Shown: positions 9,518 through 19,560, numbered from the stretch's first letter. The stretch is 64,000 nt of DNA from Algoriphagus sp. AGSA1 (GCF_021390545.1 NZ_JAJUWR010000012.1:124001-188000), one strand, 5' to 3'. The notes: generated by a model from the letters alone, not told the origin. Program-made: numbers and translations.

Positions 9518-10785
9518 CCTATGATTTCTTGGATTTGTTTAATATACTTTTCAGCTAGTACATCTCTGCTGAACTTCGTCTGAGCCAATTTCTTTGCATT
9601 TTCACCTTTAATCTTTGAGATTTCGGGCTTCTCCACAGCTTCCTTTATCGCTACTGCAAAAGATTCCGGTGATCCAGGATCCACATTCCAGCCAACATTA
9701 TGCTTTCCAATCAATTCTTTAATCCAACCTCCTGTAGACTGAATGATTGGAACACCTGCCGCAAATGAATCAAACATTTTATTCGGTGAGCTGGTATGCA
9801 GAACCGGAAAATCCATGAAAGTGACAAAAGTTGCCTGAGCAAGTTTTAACCATTTGACTACTTCTGTTTTCGGAATAAGGCCTAGAAAAATCACATCTTC
9901 GTTCAAGCCCATTTTCTTAACCATTTCTTCCAGCTTTTCTCTTTCCTTGCCATCGCCTATAAAAGCCATTTTAAATTGAACTCCAAGCTGTTTGGCTTGA
10001 GATAAGCCCTTAACGATCTGACTACAATCATCCATTAGCCCAAGGGAACCTATATATAAAAACAAGGGAAAACCCCACAAATTATTTGGCAAAAGATCTG
10101 GAATTATTCCTTCCTGGGAAAAAAGTTTCACATCAGATGAATTGGGAATTATCAAAGTTTGTGTCTCTGGCGAAACTTTTCTCACACCGGCTTCTATCCC
10201 CTCTGAGCAAACAACCACGCAATGAGCATTTTTGTAGCAAAAACTTTCAAACCATAGTGAAAATTTTATCACTAAAGGATTGGTGATTTTCCCTAATTCA
10301 ATTCCTCCGCGCGGCCACAGATCCCTTACCTCAAAGATCATTGGCTTTTTCCTGAAAATCTTCGAAGCTAAAGCCGGTATTCCTATAGTAATAGGTCCTG
10401 AGCTACCCAAAACAAGATCATGGGGTAATGTCAATGCATAATAAATTGAGCATAAAGCAAATACAAGTGCATTAAAGGCTCGTTTTAAAATTCCGCTTTT
10501 ATTAGAGTCAGGAGCATCTATAACAATTAGCTTTATTCCTTCCACCTCCTTCTTAGAGATAAACCCACTGGCTTTTATATCAGATTTATAATAAGGTGAG
10601 GTTACGATTGTTACATCATACCCAGCATTCACCCAGCGCTTAGCAAATTCGTAGAATCTAGTACTCCACCCTCCTGCCGGAGTACCAAAATACTGATAGA
10701 ATATCAAAATATGGGAAGACCTGGTCTTTGAAGATTTCAATGTTTTCTTAAATCTGGCCAGCAAGAAACGATGGCTGTTTTTCAT
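9514..10785 (-). CDS. GT4 glycosyltransferase, WbuB-like
   Basis: With the ATG at 10785 the protein has 423 residues. The N-terminal YQYFGTPAGGWSTRFYEFAK is typical of WbuB-type GT4 enzymes, which transfer N-acetyl-fucosamine or -quinovosamine; the donor domain shows IGDGKEREKLE, a LGLIPKTEV strand and SSPNKMFDSFAAGVPII. An in-frame TTG at 10830 would add 15 residues but overlap the upstream polymerase gene by 83 bases, so I prefer the ATG (38-base overlap). The next gene is a matching sugar reductase, consistent with a dideoxy-amino-sugar step. WbuB specificity is from family knowledge, not proven here. Confidence 0.85.
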   Translation of the reverse strand: MKNSHRFLLARFKKTLKSSKTRSSHILIFYQYFGTPAGGWSTRFYEFAKRWVNAGYDVTIVTSPYYKSDIKASGFISKKEVEGIKLIVIDAPDSNKSGILKRAFNALVFALCSIYYALTLPHDLVLGSSGPITIGIPALASKIFRKKPMIFEVRDLWPRGGIELGKITNPLVIKFSLWFESFCYKNAHCVVVCSEGIEAGVRKVSPETQTLIIPNSSDVKLFSQEGIIPDLLPNNLWGFPLFLYIGSLGLMDDCSQIVKGLSQAKQLGVQFKMAFIGDGKEREKLEEMVKKMGLNEDVIFLGLIPKTEVVKWLKLAQATFVTFMDFPVLHTSSPNKMFDSFAAGVPIIQSTGGWIKELIGKHNVGWNVDPGSPESFAVAIKEAVEKPEISKIKGENAKKLAQTKFSRDVLAEKYIKQIQEIIG

Positions 10786-12205
10786 TTGAGGATTGTGTCG
10801 TCTTCTTGATTTTTTTGGGTGGACTATCAACGATCGTCACCATGGAAAGACATACCAATAATGGTGACAAAAAGGTTCTAGTGGCAGCGTGAAAGGATGT
10901 AAATATGGCCAAAACAAAGAAACTCATTTGGACTGCCTTATTTATTCCATCTGCTTTGGAATCACGGATTTTAAAAAACATATAAAGAAATAGCAGGACT
11001 ATAAATATCCCAAAAATTCCATGCTCAGCTATAAGCCTAGATAGCTCCACATGAGTAATCTCATATTTGGTCATTTGTCTTAAGTATTTGGACGAAGCTC
11101 CTCCTGATCCGAATATTGGATATTCAAAAAAAACCGACATATCTTCTGAAAACAACAACCATCTTGCCGAAGTGAATTTATTGAAATCAACCTCATGTTT
11201 CCCAGTCATAGTACCAGCGGTCTGTCCTTGATATCGCAAAGCAAGATTACCACCGGTAATAATATTTCCAGCAATAAAAAAAAGAACTAGCCCTATAATT
11301 GTAGGTAAAATGTACTTCTTGGGATTGGAGATTTGCATAGACTTCAATTGGGCCGGACCTAACTTCATCAAAAAATAGATAAGTGTAATAATCCCTAATC
11401 CTGCTCCTACCATACCTCCCCTGGAAAAGGTAAGAAAGCCTTGAAGCGTAAAAGCAGAAAAGAATGCTATGTCTAATAGTCTTTTGGTAGTGATACGGTA
11501 ATTCAATACGAACGCCACTGCAAATAGGAAACTTCCCAATCCGAGCACCGTAGAAACCTGATTGGAACCAAATCCACCTGTGGTATCAAAATTAGCAGAA
11601 AGCTCAAATTCTAACTTTGAATAATCCGGAGTCTTGAGAAAGACATATATCAAAACTGGAATAATCGGAAATGCCATAAGCCTAATCCAAGGAACAAATT
11701 TCCACTTGTTGACTTTTAAAACACTTAAAAAAATAATAGCAAATGCAATATTGAATACACCAAAAAGATTAAACACTATATCACTGGTTTTCACCAATCC
11801 ACTCTTATCGATTAAAAGAGAGGGGATTAAGAGCAATAGCAAGATGAATCCTACATGAGAAACCTTGATACGATTTAAATTCAATGTAATGCCTACCAAG
11901 GAGATAAACATCATCAGGTATTTACTCGATTCGTAAGGAATAAAGGGAGAAGAACTAGACATTCTCCCAATAAGCTCGAAAGCGGAGAAATAGACCAGGG
12001 AATAAGCCAATACATAATTTCTCTCCTTACTATCAACCATTATAAATGCCCGGATAGTATCTAGCATAAGTAGGTAATACCAAGAAATAATAGGATAAGG
12101 AGCTACAGTAGCCACAGCCCCCAAAACCATATGAAACAAGGCCCACCCAAAACCATTCTGGAAGGTTAAAATAGATTTGAGGATATATTGGTTATTTCCA
12201 GACAT
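10748..12205 (-). CDS. Wzy-like O-antigen polymerase/ligase family protein
   Basis: A 485-residue polytopic membrane protein with ten or more hydrophobic helices. A large polar loop (about residues 295-385) contains GSGGASSKYL and an EITHVELSRLIAEHG segment, the pattern of the Wzy_C/WaaL domain, whose periplasmic loop binds undecaprenyl-linked glycan. It should polymerise or ligate the flipped repeat unit at the outer face of the inner membrane. A second, unrelated-looking polymerase candidate lies at 35905-37206, so the locus may build two polymers or have acquired two modules. ATG start, one base after the next-upstream GT4 stop. Confidence 0.83.
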   Translation of the reverse strand: MSGNNQYILKSILTFQNGFGWALFHMVLGAVATVAPYPIISWYYLLMLDTIRAFIMVDSKERNYVLAYSLVYFSAFELIGRMSSSSPFIPYESSKYLMMFISLVGITLNLNRIKVSHVGFILLLLLIPSLLIDKSGLVKTSDIVFNLFGVFNIAFAIIFLSVLKVNKWKFVPWIRLMAFPIIPVLIYVFLKTPDYSKLEFELSANFDTTGGFGSNQVSTVLGLGSFLFAVAFVLNYRITTKRLLDIAFFSAFTLQGFLTFSRGGMVGAGLGIITLIYFLMKLGPAQLKSMQISNPKKYILPTIIGLVLFFIAGNIITGGNLALRYQGQTAGTMTGKHEVDFNKFTSARWLLFSEDMSVFFEYPIFGSGGASSKYLRQMTKYEITHVELSRLIAEHGIFGIFIVLLFLYMFFKIRDSKADGINKAVQMSFFVLAIFTSFHAATRTFLSPLLVCLSMVTIVDSPPKKIKKTTQSSNEKQPSFLAGQI

Positions 12206-13285
12206 TTATAGTTTAGCTACAAAATCCCTGTATTTTCTCAAAAACTGAGCAGCTCCATAGGAGTTTAAAATGTGCTCGTGGAAAGATTCCCCCATTTGAA
12301 TAGCACCTCTATAATCGTCAATTAACTCTTTGATTTTTTGGACAAAGCCTTCCTGATCATCTGATTCTACAATTTTACCAAATTTACCTGCTTGCAATAC
12401 CTGCTTACATAAACCCACATCGGTAGTAACCACAGGAAGTCCAGCAAGACCATACTCCAATAAGCTTACCGGAAGCCCTTCTGATCTACTAGAAAGTAAT
12501 CCTATGTCAGCCTTTCCCAAAATCAATTCTACATCTTCTACTTCCCCAAGGACTTTAACCTGATCCTCAAGTCCATGTGCTGCAATAGCCCGATATACTT
12601 CTTTGGTATATTGCTGATCCAAAGTAATAGAACCTGCAAGCCATAATTCTACATCTATATAATATTTAGATCGTAAGACATGCAGTGCATCAATAGCCAG
12701 CAAATGATTTTTCTGAGGTCTAAAATTAGCCATTTGAAGTAGAATTACTGGGCTACCTAGTTCACTTTCCCGTTTCTCTACATATTTTAAATATGGGAAA
12801 TTTTCAATCAAAATCACTCGTTTTGAAGAAACTTCAAGTTCCTCTACAGCCCAGGACCTCAAGCGATCATTGACCGAAACAATTCCGTCCACCCCTTTTA
12901 TTGCAATACGCTCAGCCTTTCTATCACCAGGCTTAAGCTGATCACTGAGTCCATAATGATCATGCCAGATAAGTTTCACATTTTTTAATAACCCTTTAAG
13001 TAACACTCCCCAAAATAAAGATGTAGAATGTACATGAACTACCTCAGGACAAAACTCTTTTGCATATTTAAGAAGATTTGAGAAAGCCTTCCAATCCAAA
13101 GTACCTGATTTATTCAAACATTTCAATTGGGTCTTTTCATTGACACGCTTTCCCTGCATCCCGATTTCTCGAGATACAATCAGCATATTATCAATATCTG
13201 CTTCAGAAAAAATAGCTGCCATATTCACAGCCATTCTTTCCGCTCCACCACTTCTTAAAGTATCTATGAGCTGGAGTATTTTCAA
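12206..13285 (-). CDS. GT4 family glycosyltransferase
   Basis: A 359-residue GT-B enzyme. The start MKILQLIDTLRSGGAER is the classical GT4 N-terminus with the Gly-Gly-Ala-Glu acceptor loop; the donor domain has ADIGLLSSRSEGLPVSLLEYGLAGLPVVTTD, with the SEG..xxLLE nucleotide-sugar site. It adds a sugar to the lipid-linked intermediate in the cytoplasm; sugar identity unknown. The start codon is TTG at 13285 and overlaps the TGA of the upstream GT4 as TTGA, indicating translational coupling between the two transferases. Confidence 0.88.
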   Translation of the reverse strand: MKILQLIDTLRSGGAERMAVNMAAIFSEADIDNMLIVSREIGMQGKRVNEKTQLKCLNKSGTLDWKAFSNLLKYAKEFCPEVVHVHSTSLFWGVLLKGLLKNVKLIWHDHYGLSDQLKPGDRKAERIAIKGVDGIVSVNDRLRSWAVEELEVSSKRVILIENFPYLKYVEKRESELGSPVILLQMANFRPQKNHLLAIDALHVLRSKYYIDVELWLAGSITLDQQYTKEVYRAIAAHGLEDQVKVLGEVEDVELILGKADIGLLSSRSEGLPVSLLEYGLAGLPVVTTDVGLCKQVLQAGKFGKIVESDDQEGFVQKIKELIDDYRGAIQMGESFHEHILNSYGAAQFLRKYRDFVAKL

Positions 13286-14412
13286 ATTATTTTTTGGATT
13301 TCAGTGTCGAAATAATCTAAAGTGTAGTGCCTTGACCATGTACTGGCATTTACACTTATCTCTCTGTATCTTTCAGGCGATGCAAGTAGTGAAGAAATCT
13401 TATCTGCAATTTGCTGTGGATTATTTCCCATCAAAAAACCACGTTCACCCTTTTCACCTACCATATTCTCCACACAGCTCACCCTACTGGTCAAAGGAAC
13501 ACAACCCCAAAACATAGCCTCTGCCACTACTTTTGGCCAACCTTCTGAACGGGAGATAAAAACAAGAAAATGGGATTTCTCTATGAGCTTCCGCACTTCG
13601 GAAGAGGGCACATTTCCAAGGATATTTACTTGTTCATCCAATACATTAGAAGTCACCATTTCCTCTAATATTCTTCTTTCTTTACCATCACCACACAATG
13701 TTGCTTGTACCTGTATTCCATTTTCATGGAGGATTTTCACTACCTCGATTATTGTCCCAGGAGACTTATGAGCCTCCAAAACTCCCACAAAAATCAAGTT
13801 AACACCATTTTCAAACCCTGGTTTGATTATAGGCTTCACCTGTTTTTGAGAATATGTTGCAGTGAAAAAAGGCTTGATGTTTCTGGTTTTATCTGGCCAG
13901 TCCCCATAGACCAATGCCTGCATGTTATGCGTAAAAAAAGTAGACTTCAGTATGGATTTCTGAATTCGGTAGGACAAAGGTTGCTTGGACTTTGGATCCC
14001 AATTTCCCGCATATTTTGCAGTCTTCTTTTTGAAAGGAAAAAACACTTGAGCAAAACAACCAATCAAGCCCATATTACCAGGGCATCTTATATGAATGTG
14101 AGTCGCCTTACTCATTTCCACTATCATAAAACAAAAAGCTTTAATACCCCAGTAAATAGACTGACCTACTTTACTAAAAGAGTGGAAATATAACTCTTGA
14201 GTGGTCCTGAAAAGCAAGGGATCCTTTTCATAAGCCACATCGATCCTTGAGGGAAGGGCGTCATGAACTATGGGGGCGATCAAAACATAATTGTCTATAT
14301 GTTGAAGCCAGATATTCATTTCACGAACATAAGGTCCGTACGCAAATAGCCTACCGCCCACTTTTACATGTGGAACATGGGAAATTATAAGAAACCTTTT
14401 GGTTCTATTCAC
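13282..14412 (-). CDS. GT4 family glycosyltransferase
   Basis: A 376-residue GT-B protein. The N-terminal ISHVPHVKVGGRLFAYGPYVREM loop and the C-terminal CGDGKERRILEEM, LGNVPSSEV and SRSEGWPKVVAEAMFWG segments define a GT4 donor domain. GTG start at 14412; no in-frame ATG precedes the first beta-strand. It lies 12 bp after a GT2 gene and is coupled to the next GT4 by a 4-base overlap, so both probably act in succession on one repeat unit. Confidence 0.85.
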   Translation of the reverse strand: MNRTKRFLIISHVPHVKVGGRLFAYGPYVREMNIWLQHIDNYVLIAPIVHDALPSRIDVAYEKDPLLFRTTQELYFHSFSKVGQSIYWGIKAFCFMIVEMSKATHIHIRCPGNMGLIGCFAQVFFPFKKKTAKYAGNWDPKSKQPLSYRIQKSILKSTFFTHNMQALVYGDWPDKTRNIKPFFTATYSQKQVKPIIKPGFENGVNLIFVGVLEAHKSPGTIIEVVKILHENGIQVQATLCGDGKERRILEEMVTSNVLDEQVNILGNVPSSEVRKLIEKSHFLVFISRSEGWPKVVAEAMFWGCVPLTSRVSCVENMVGEKGERGFLMGNNPQQIADKISSLLASPERYREISVNASTWSRHYTLDYFDTEIQKII

Positions 14413-14424
14413 AGCTTTTCCTTA

Positions 14425-15444
14425 TTAACTTTGGCTTGGTGTAGGCTTATTTATCCAGAGGCTAAACCATCCTACTATCCTCCCAAAATATTCTTGCAAA
14501 GCTTCCATTCGCTTGGGGCCAGTCAGCACATTGGTTCCTCTGATCAAGGTCAATAATGCTGTCGTAGCATGAAACTTTAACTTAGCTTTCATACCTGGAG
14601 ATGGGTATTTTAACCGCCAAACATAATATCCATTTCTGACAACCATTTTACCGTATTTGTAAGTATTTGGCCTACCAGAAGGATGATGAAAATGGGATAA
14701 CTGAACCCCGGTATGCATCACATTTTTGCCGTATTTCAATGCCCGAATACAATAATCTGCATCTTCATATAATCCATACCCATCAAAAAACAAAGAGAAT
14801 TTTAGCTGATCGGTAATGGATTTTCTAAAGGAAAAAGACATCCCCACCAATAGATCTACATCATAATACTTCCCTGTGATAGGATATCCGGATGCCCTTA
14901 CATGAGAAAAATCTGGCATGCAAAATGGAGGGAGAGGAGAGTCTAGGCCAATTAATTTTCTGATTTTAGTTCTTGAAGTCTCTTGAATAAAATACCCGTC
15001 TATTTCATAGGTGCTGAAGCCTAGTTTGGTAGATGATGTGGTTTTTTTCCAAGCATTTTCATTAATAGCCACTCCACCCACTCCACCTACCTCGGGATTT
15101 TCTCTGAATACTTGTTCCAAGTTGCGGAAATACTTTGGTTCTAAAACAGTGTCATCATCTACAAATGCCACTATATGCGATTCAGCAGAGACTTTGCTAA
15201 TACCAAAATTTCTCTGACGGGTCAATCCACGTGACGCAACTGGTACATTAAAATAATTTACCTCATGTGGGAAGCACTCCCTCACCATCACTCCGGTGTC
15301 TTCATCCTCAGACCCATCTATTACTAGCACTTCAAAAGGTGACAGAACTTGATTTTGCACTGAATTCAGCAAGTTTCGGAGAGATTGGGCTCTCTGGTAG
15401 GTACAGATTACAAGACTGATATTCAACAAATCAGGATTATTCAT
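14425..15444 (-). CDS. GT2 family glycosyltransferase
   Basis: A 339-residue GT-A enzyme: VICTYQRAQSLRNLLNSV at the N-terminus, VIDGSEDEDTG in the nucleotide-binding region and the metal-binding FVDDDTV near residue 117. The C-terminal half has GYGLYEDADY and a hydrophobic, basic tail that could touch the membrane. It should be an inverting transferase for the surface glycan. ATG start at 15444, overlapping the next-upstream gene by 8 bases. Confidence 0.87.
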   Translation of the reverse strand: MNNPDLLNISLVICTYQRAQSLRNLLNSVQNQVLSPFEVLVIDGSEDEDTGVMVRECFPHEVNYFNVPVASRGLTRQRNFGISKVSAESHIVAFVDDDTVLEPKYFRNLEQVFRENPEVGGVGGVAINENAWKKTTSSTKLGFSTYEIDGYFIQETSRTKIRKLIGLDSPLPPFCMPDFSHVRASGYPITGKYYDVDLLVGMSFSFRKSITDQLKFSLFFDGYGLYEDADYCIRALKYGKNVMHTGVQLSHFHHPSGRPNTYKYGKMVVRNGYYVWRLKYPSPGMKAKLKFHATTALLTLIRGTNVLTGPKRMEALQEYFGRIVGWFSLWINKPTPSQS

Positions 15445-17005
15445 TTGTCTTGATTAACTGCAATTGACCACTTTGTAACTTCTTAGCAAACTGAAGACTT
15501 AGATCCCAATCTTTATTAAACTTGGAAAGAAAGGCATAGGGATTTTTCTTACCCATCTTCAAGAGAAAATTGATGAAAATCATCAGTTTATTCCCTAGAA
15601 ACTGCTTCTCAGAAAAATGCTTGTACCAAAACAACATTACAGTAGGTGATGGTTTCAGTCTTTTATCTTCAGTATTCCAAGGAAACGTCACAGGTTCTCT
15701 AAAACCTCCAACTGGTGCTTTTAAATGTAAAATGGTGGGGTTTGGCAAATACACAACATCATGGCCTAGATTTCTTATTTGGGCACCAAAATCAGAATCC
15801 TCCGCATAGCCAAATTCATAAGCAAGGTCAAATCTGACAGAATCAAGAATATGCTTTTTCACCATACTACATCCAGCCCCGAATATCCTAGTTTGGTGAA
15901 TTTGCTCATGGGTCTCTTTCTGGTCTTTTTGCAGACAACTGACAGTAGCAGCTTCTAATCGCATACTGAGCAACTGACTGAGCACCTGTTTAAAAAAATC
16001 AGGTTGAATGCGAATATCATCATCTGCTAAAAACACCCATTCTGACTCGATATATCCTAAGCCTTCATTTCTGGCATAGCAAGCCCCACTTCTTCTAGAA
16101 AAAATATGTTTAATTTCAAAAGGCCAGTCCTTCTCTGTCAAAAAGGCCATTTGACACCCAGCGTTCATCTCCTTTTCTTGCTCTACGATAATGATCTTAG
16201 TAGGTACAATACTCTGGGATTTAAGATCATTCAGAAATTGTTCCACATACTCCTCTCTACCCAGTGAAGGAATTAGTACATCAATTTTAATATCTGAAGC
16301 TATTTGATATATAGGAGCAGGTCGCCTTTTCTGATTGAGTTTATAACTATTACCAGATTTCCTTTTGGCATATGCTCGTACTAAATCGGCAAGCATCCAT
16401 TTTTTCTCAAAATGAATTTTTGCAATAAAAAAGAAGTACACCCATTTTGCTGCTACTTCACTCCATATAAATCTGAAAACTTCAGGAAATTCCAAAATTG
16501 GCTCTTCAACCTTTGGTGCATTAGGTTTGAGCAAGCTGGGATCCTGATAACATAATAACCCATAGGGCTGAAGTCGTTTAGCAATTGCATTTAAAAAATA
16601 ATCCTCATGTTCTATGTTGACAATTTCCAATTCTTTGAATAGACTTCCAAATGCAACACCTACTGTGGAAGACATCTTCCAAGTAGGGTATTTCACTCCC
16701 TTCTGAACCTTAATAGATGTGGAGTAATCAATATAATCAAGATCAAAGTCAAAAGGATCTCCTTCAAGGCGATAGGAAACCATTTCTAAGTGATGATGAA
16801 TGATTTCAGGAATCACGTTTAAATTAAGCCATTCTTTTAACTCTAATCGGCACCATATCAATTTAGCTTCTGGATACGAGTCACCTATTTCTAATAACCC
16901 TTCTACTAATTTCTTCCCGACCCAATTCTCGAAATTTATGGACTCATTTAGAACCTCTGATTCAACCTGCCGGATAACTCCTTGCTTATGATATATTAGT
17001 ATCAA
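15437..17005 (-). CDS. Two-domain protein: unknown N-terminus plus GT2 glycosyltransferase
   Basis: A 522-residue protein. Residues ~245-520 form a GT2 domain (DVLIPSLGREEYVEQF, KIIIVEQ, ADDDIR metal site, EFGYAEDSDFGAQIR acceptor motif). Residues 1-235 precede it and are not a standard GT2 extension; they contain LIWCRLELKEWLN and KYPTWKMSS, motifs I cannot assign. The N-terminal part could be a degenerate second GT-A domain or a carbohydrate-binding or partner domain. Start is TTG at 17005, coupled as TTGA to the stop of the upstream GT4. Only the transferase half is assigned with confidence. Confidence 0.78.
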   Translation of the reverse strand: MILIYHKQGVIRQVESEVLNESINFENWVGKKLVEGLLEIGDSYPEAKLIWCRLELKEWLNLNVIPEIIHHHLEMVSYRLEGDPFDFDLDYIDYSTSIKVQKGVKYPTWKMSSTVGVAFGSLFKELEIVNIEHEDYFLNAIAKRLQPYGLLCYQDPSLLKPNAPKVEEPILEFPEVFRFIWSEVAAKWVYFFFIAKIHFEKKWMLADLVRAYAKRKSGNSYKLNQKRRPAPIYQIASDIKIDVLIPSLGREEYVEQFLNDLKSQSIVPTKIIIVEQEKEMNAGCQMAFLTEKDWPFEIKHIFSRRSGACYARNEGLGYIESEWVFLADDDIRIQPDFFKQVLSQLLSMRLEAATVSCLQKDQKETHEQIHQTRIFGAGCSMVKKHILDSVRFDLAYEFGYAEDSDFGAQIRNLGHDVVYLPNPTILHLKAPVGGFREPVTFPWNTEDKRLKPSPTVMLFWYKHFSEKQFLGNKLMIFINFLLKMGKKNPYAFLSKFNKDWDLSLQFAKKLQSGQLQLIKTNE

Positions 17006-18153
17006 GCCTTAACTAGCTCTTGGTAAAACGCCTTATTTTTTCTTGCTGTGATCAGAGCATCAAATTCAGTTTCAATAATGCTCCGTGCTTTTTTGCCAAG
17101 TGAAATGGCCAATTCTCTGTCTGAAAGAATATCAACAGCTACTCTTGCAAATTCTTTGCAATCCAAAGGGTCAAGTCTATATCCATTCTCACCATTATTA
17201 ATGATCTCAGCGGACCAATCCTCATTACTGGTGATCACTGCTTTTCCCATTGCCATAGCCTCTAAAGTCACCATTCCGGTAGTTTCAGCCTTAGAAGGGA
17301 AAACACATAGGTTTGATTTCTTCAAGTGAAACGATATTTCCGAATAATCTATTTTACCAAGGTAAGTTACCCTATTTATAACCTCAGGGGAAAACTCTTT
17401 TTCGAGTAAGCTCCATGTAGATTCAGAACCCGAAAACACATCAGGTGAATCATTCCCAATGAAAAAAAAACTGACTTCAGGATTTAATCTCAGTATCTCT
17501 TCAAAAATAGAAGGAAGTGTAAAGACTCCCTTTTTACGGATAATAGTACCTATACAGCAAATGGTGAATGGCTCAAATTTCTCCCAATCAGGCCCATTAA
17601 AAACTGCCAAATCAATTCCTAGGTTTATTATCTTATTTTTTTGATTTTCACTTAGCTTGAAAATTTTTCTGGTTGTTTGTAAAGTAAATGCATTCGGGGC
17701 AATCAAAGCGTCCGCCTGGCGCAGTGCAAATTTTTCCAAACACCTGTTTTTGAGTTTCTGCTTTCTGTTTTCCAGATAGCAAAAGAAACCGTCACTGCCA
17801 TGAAGTCTCATCACAACAGGGCAGGAAAAAGACATCAAAGCTGAAATCCCTGTCCAGTCAGGAACTTCAATTAAGTCAATTTTCTCCGTGGTGATGTAGT
17901 ATTGTACATATTTATTGATTCTACGCCTATTTTCCAACCAAGGCATAGTCCCAGTAGAAATATTTTGAAGTAGGTGAATGGTGATATTCCCCTCCTCTAT
18001 ATAATCAAAACGCCTCTGATTATATACAAAAATAGAGACCGTACAATCCAGCAGCACCAAGGATTCGATTAAATTCTTCAGACTAGTACCAATCCCTGCA
18101 GAATACTGGACTTGAGGGTGAGGGTATTCGGGAGTCAAGAACCCTATATGCAT
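17002..18153 (-). CDS. GT4 family glycosyltransferase
   Basis: A 383-residue GT-B protein. It opens with HIGFLTPEYPHPQVQYSAGIGTSL, the acceptor-domain Gly-rich loop, and carries CIGTIIRKKGV, a LGKIDYSEI strand and PSKAETTGMVTLEAMAMGKAVITS at the donor site. It is a typical retaining transferase of exopolysaccharide loci. ATG start; 2 bp after the preceding gene and coupled to the next one. Confidence 0.87.
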   Translation of the reverse strand: MHIGFLTPEYPHPQVQYSAGIGTSLKNLIESLVLLDCTVSIFVYNQRRFDYIEEGNITIHLLQNISTGTMPWLENRRRINKYVQYYITTEKIDLIEVPDWTGISALMSFSCPVVMRLHGSDGFFCYLENRKQKLKNRCLEKFALRQADALIAPNAFTLQTTRKIFKLSENQKNKIINLGIDLAVFNGPDWEKFEPFTICCIGTIIRKKGVFTLPSIFEEILRLNPEVSFFFIGNDSPDVFSGSESTWSLLEKEFSPEVINRVTYLGKIDYSEISFHLKKSNLCVFPSKAETTGMVTLEAMAMGKAVITSNEDWSAEIINNGENGYRLDPLDCKEFARVAVDILSDRELAISLGKKARSIIETEFDALITARKNKAFYQELVKA

Positions 18154-18155
18154 AC

Positions 18156-19550
18156 TTAGGAAATGATTTTGTCAAAACCCTGAAAAAACCGCTCACTGCT
18201 TTGCTCAATAGGATGAACGTTTATTTTTTCAAACCATGATTTTGTTAGGTCTTTTTGCACCGCAGTACCGTCCAGTTCCTGTAAAATTACTTTTTTGAAA
18301 TCCTCTTTTTCATTAATCCAACCCACACTTTCTTTGGAAGGCATTGATTCAAAATGGATATATTTATAAACCTTCCGAATTGTCCATTCTTGGTTAATAG
18401 GATCGGCAACATCATAATTGAGGTAGTAGCAGGACTTATCGTGACTGTTGAAATCAAATACCATAGAAGATCCGACGTTGACCACCATCAAACTATGCTC
18501 GCATACATTGGAGAGCATATGAAGATCTTCTTTTTCGGGAAGAATAAAGTTCCAGTCTTTTCCCATTTTTTTCCATCTTGGTCTCATGGGGAAAATCACA
18601 TCACTAAATTCTTTTTGAACCTGATCAAATCGATCCGAAAAATCAACTGGACATCTTCTGAATAAAATACCCAGATTTTTACCTTCCTGATTGAGTCCTC
18701 TTACCGCCTCGGCTAGATCTCTCAAATAAGCAGGATCATTGGGCGAAGTGACTACATCATCTCCTGAGAAACAAATGTATTCTTTGCTGGAATCCAGTCC
18801 TTGGCTCTCAAAAAAATCTTTTTTCGGCTGTATAAAATTTTTCTGTCTATGCCAGTCAAACTGGGTAGTACCTGTCACAAAAACCTGGTTCTCCTTGATG
18901 AATGGATGATAAAAGAGCAACTGTTCTTTCATATAATCACTCCAGACAAAGTAATAATCTGCCTCTACTACCAAGGTAGCTTTGGGTAGATTGTCCCAAG
19001 AGAAAATGAAAGTCACAGTAGGTATTCCTAAATCCTGAGCAGCCAGAATAGGTGCTAATGAAGTAATATGTCGCTGGCTGGAATTAAATACCAATGATGG
19101 ACTACCTTCTTTCAATTGCCCCAAGCAACGCTGATAGTAATCTGTCCTCCTCTCTAAATCCTTAATTTTGTGTCTAAGTTTAATTATTCCCTTACCGGAA
19201 CTGTACTTAGCTTCAAGAAGCTTAGAGAGCCACTCTTTTATTTGGCTTTTTATCCCCTTATACCTGAAGGGAAACCTGTAGGCATTGTAAACAGGATTAT
19301 TCGTTTTATTAAAAAAATGACTTAGCTCTATTTCCTTAATAGATTTTTTATAAACATCCGCCATAGGATGATTTTTGGGATTGGAAATCTCCAGTTCTTT
19401 CAGGCCAAGTTCATCAAGCCTAAAAACCGTATTGTTCCAGTAGGTCAACTCGAACCCTCTATTTTTTGCATGGAGATCCAGTCCATTATAGGCAAAGTTC
19501 CTCACCCCTAGGCCATCAGAAATTAGAAACCAGATTTTCTTTTCACTCAT
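18156..19550 (-). CDS. Putative GT-B-like surface carbohydrate biosynthesis protein
   Basis: A 464-residue soluble protein. The central SFSQ-free stretch has VFNSSQRHITSLAP, TFIFSWDNLPK and FVTGTTQFDWHR, followed by CFSGDDVVTSPNDP and a SLMVVNVGSSMVFDF segment, an arrangement like the CDP-glycerol transferase/GT-B group where a late 'VGSSMxxDF' loop binds the donor. I cannot name the family or substrate. The surrounding genes are all transferases, so a role in sugar or phosphopolyol transfer is likely but inferred. ATG start at 19550, 10 bp after the GT27-like gene. Confidence 0.6.
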   Translation of the reverse strand: MSEKKIWFLISDGLGVRNFAYNGLDLHAKNRGFELTYWNNTVFRLDELGLKELEISNPKNHPMADVYKKSIKEIELSHFFNKTNNPVYNAYRFPFRYKGIKSQIKEWLSKLLEAKYSSGKGIIKLRHKIKDLERRTDYYQRCLGQLKEGSPSLVFNSSQRHITSLAPILAAQDLGIPTVTFIFSWDNLPKATLVVEADYYFVWSDYMKEQLLFYHPFIKENQVFVTGTTQFDWHRQKNFIQPKKDFFESQGLDSSKEYICFSGDDVVTSPNDPAYLRDLAEAVRGLNQEGKNLGILFRRCPVDFSDRFDQVQKEFSDVIFPMRPRWKKMGKDWNFILPEKEDLHMLSNVCEHSLMVVNVGSSMVFDFNSHDKSCYYLNYDVADPINQEWTIRKVYKYIHFESMPSKESVGWINEKEDFKKVILQELDGTAVQKDLTKSWFEKINVHPIEQSSERFFQGFDKIIS

Positions 19551-19560
19551 ATTTATTTAC

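Noticed and set aside
13705..14193. Plus-strand open frame of 162 codons
   Set aside because: It lies fully antisense to a clear GT4 gene with good motifs; it is a frame shadow.
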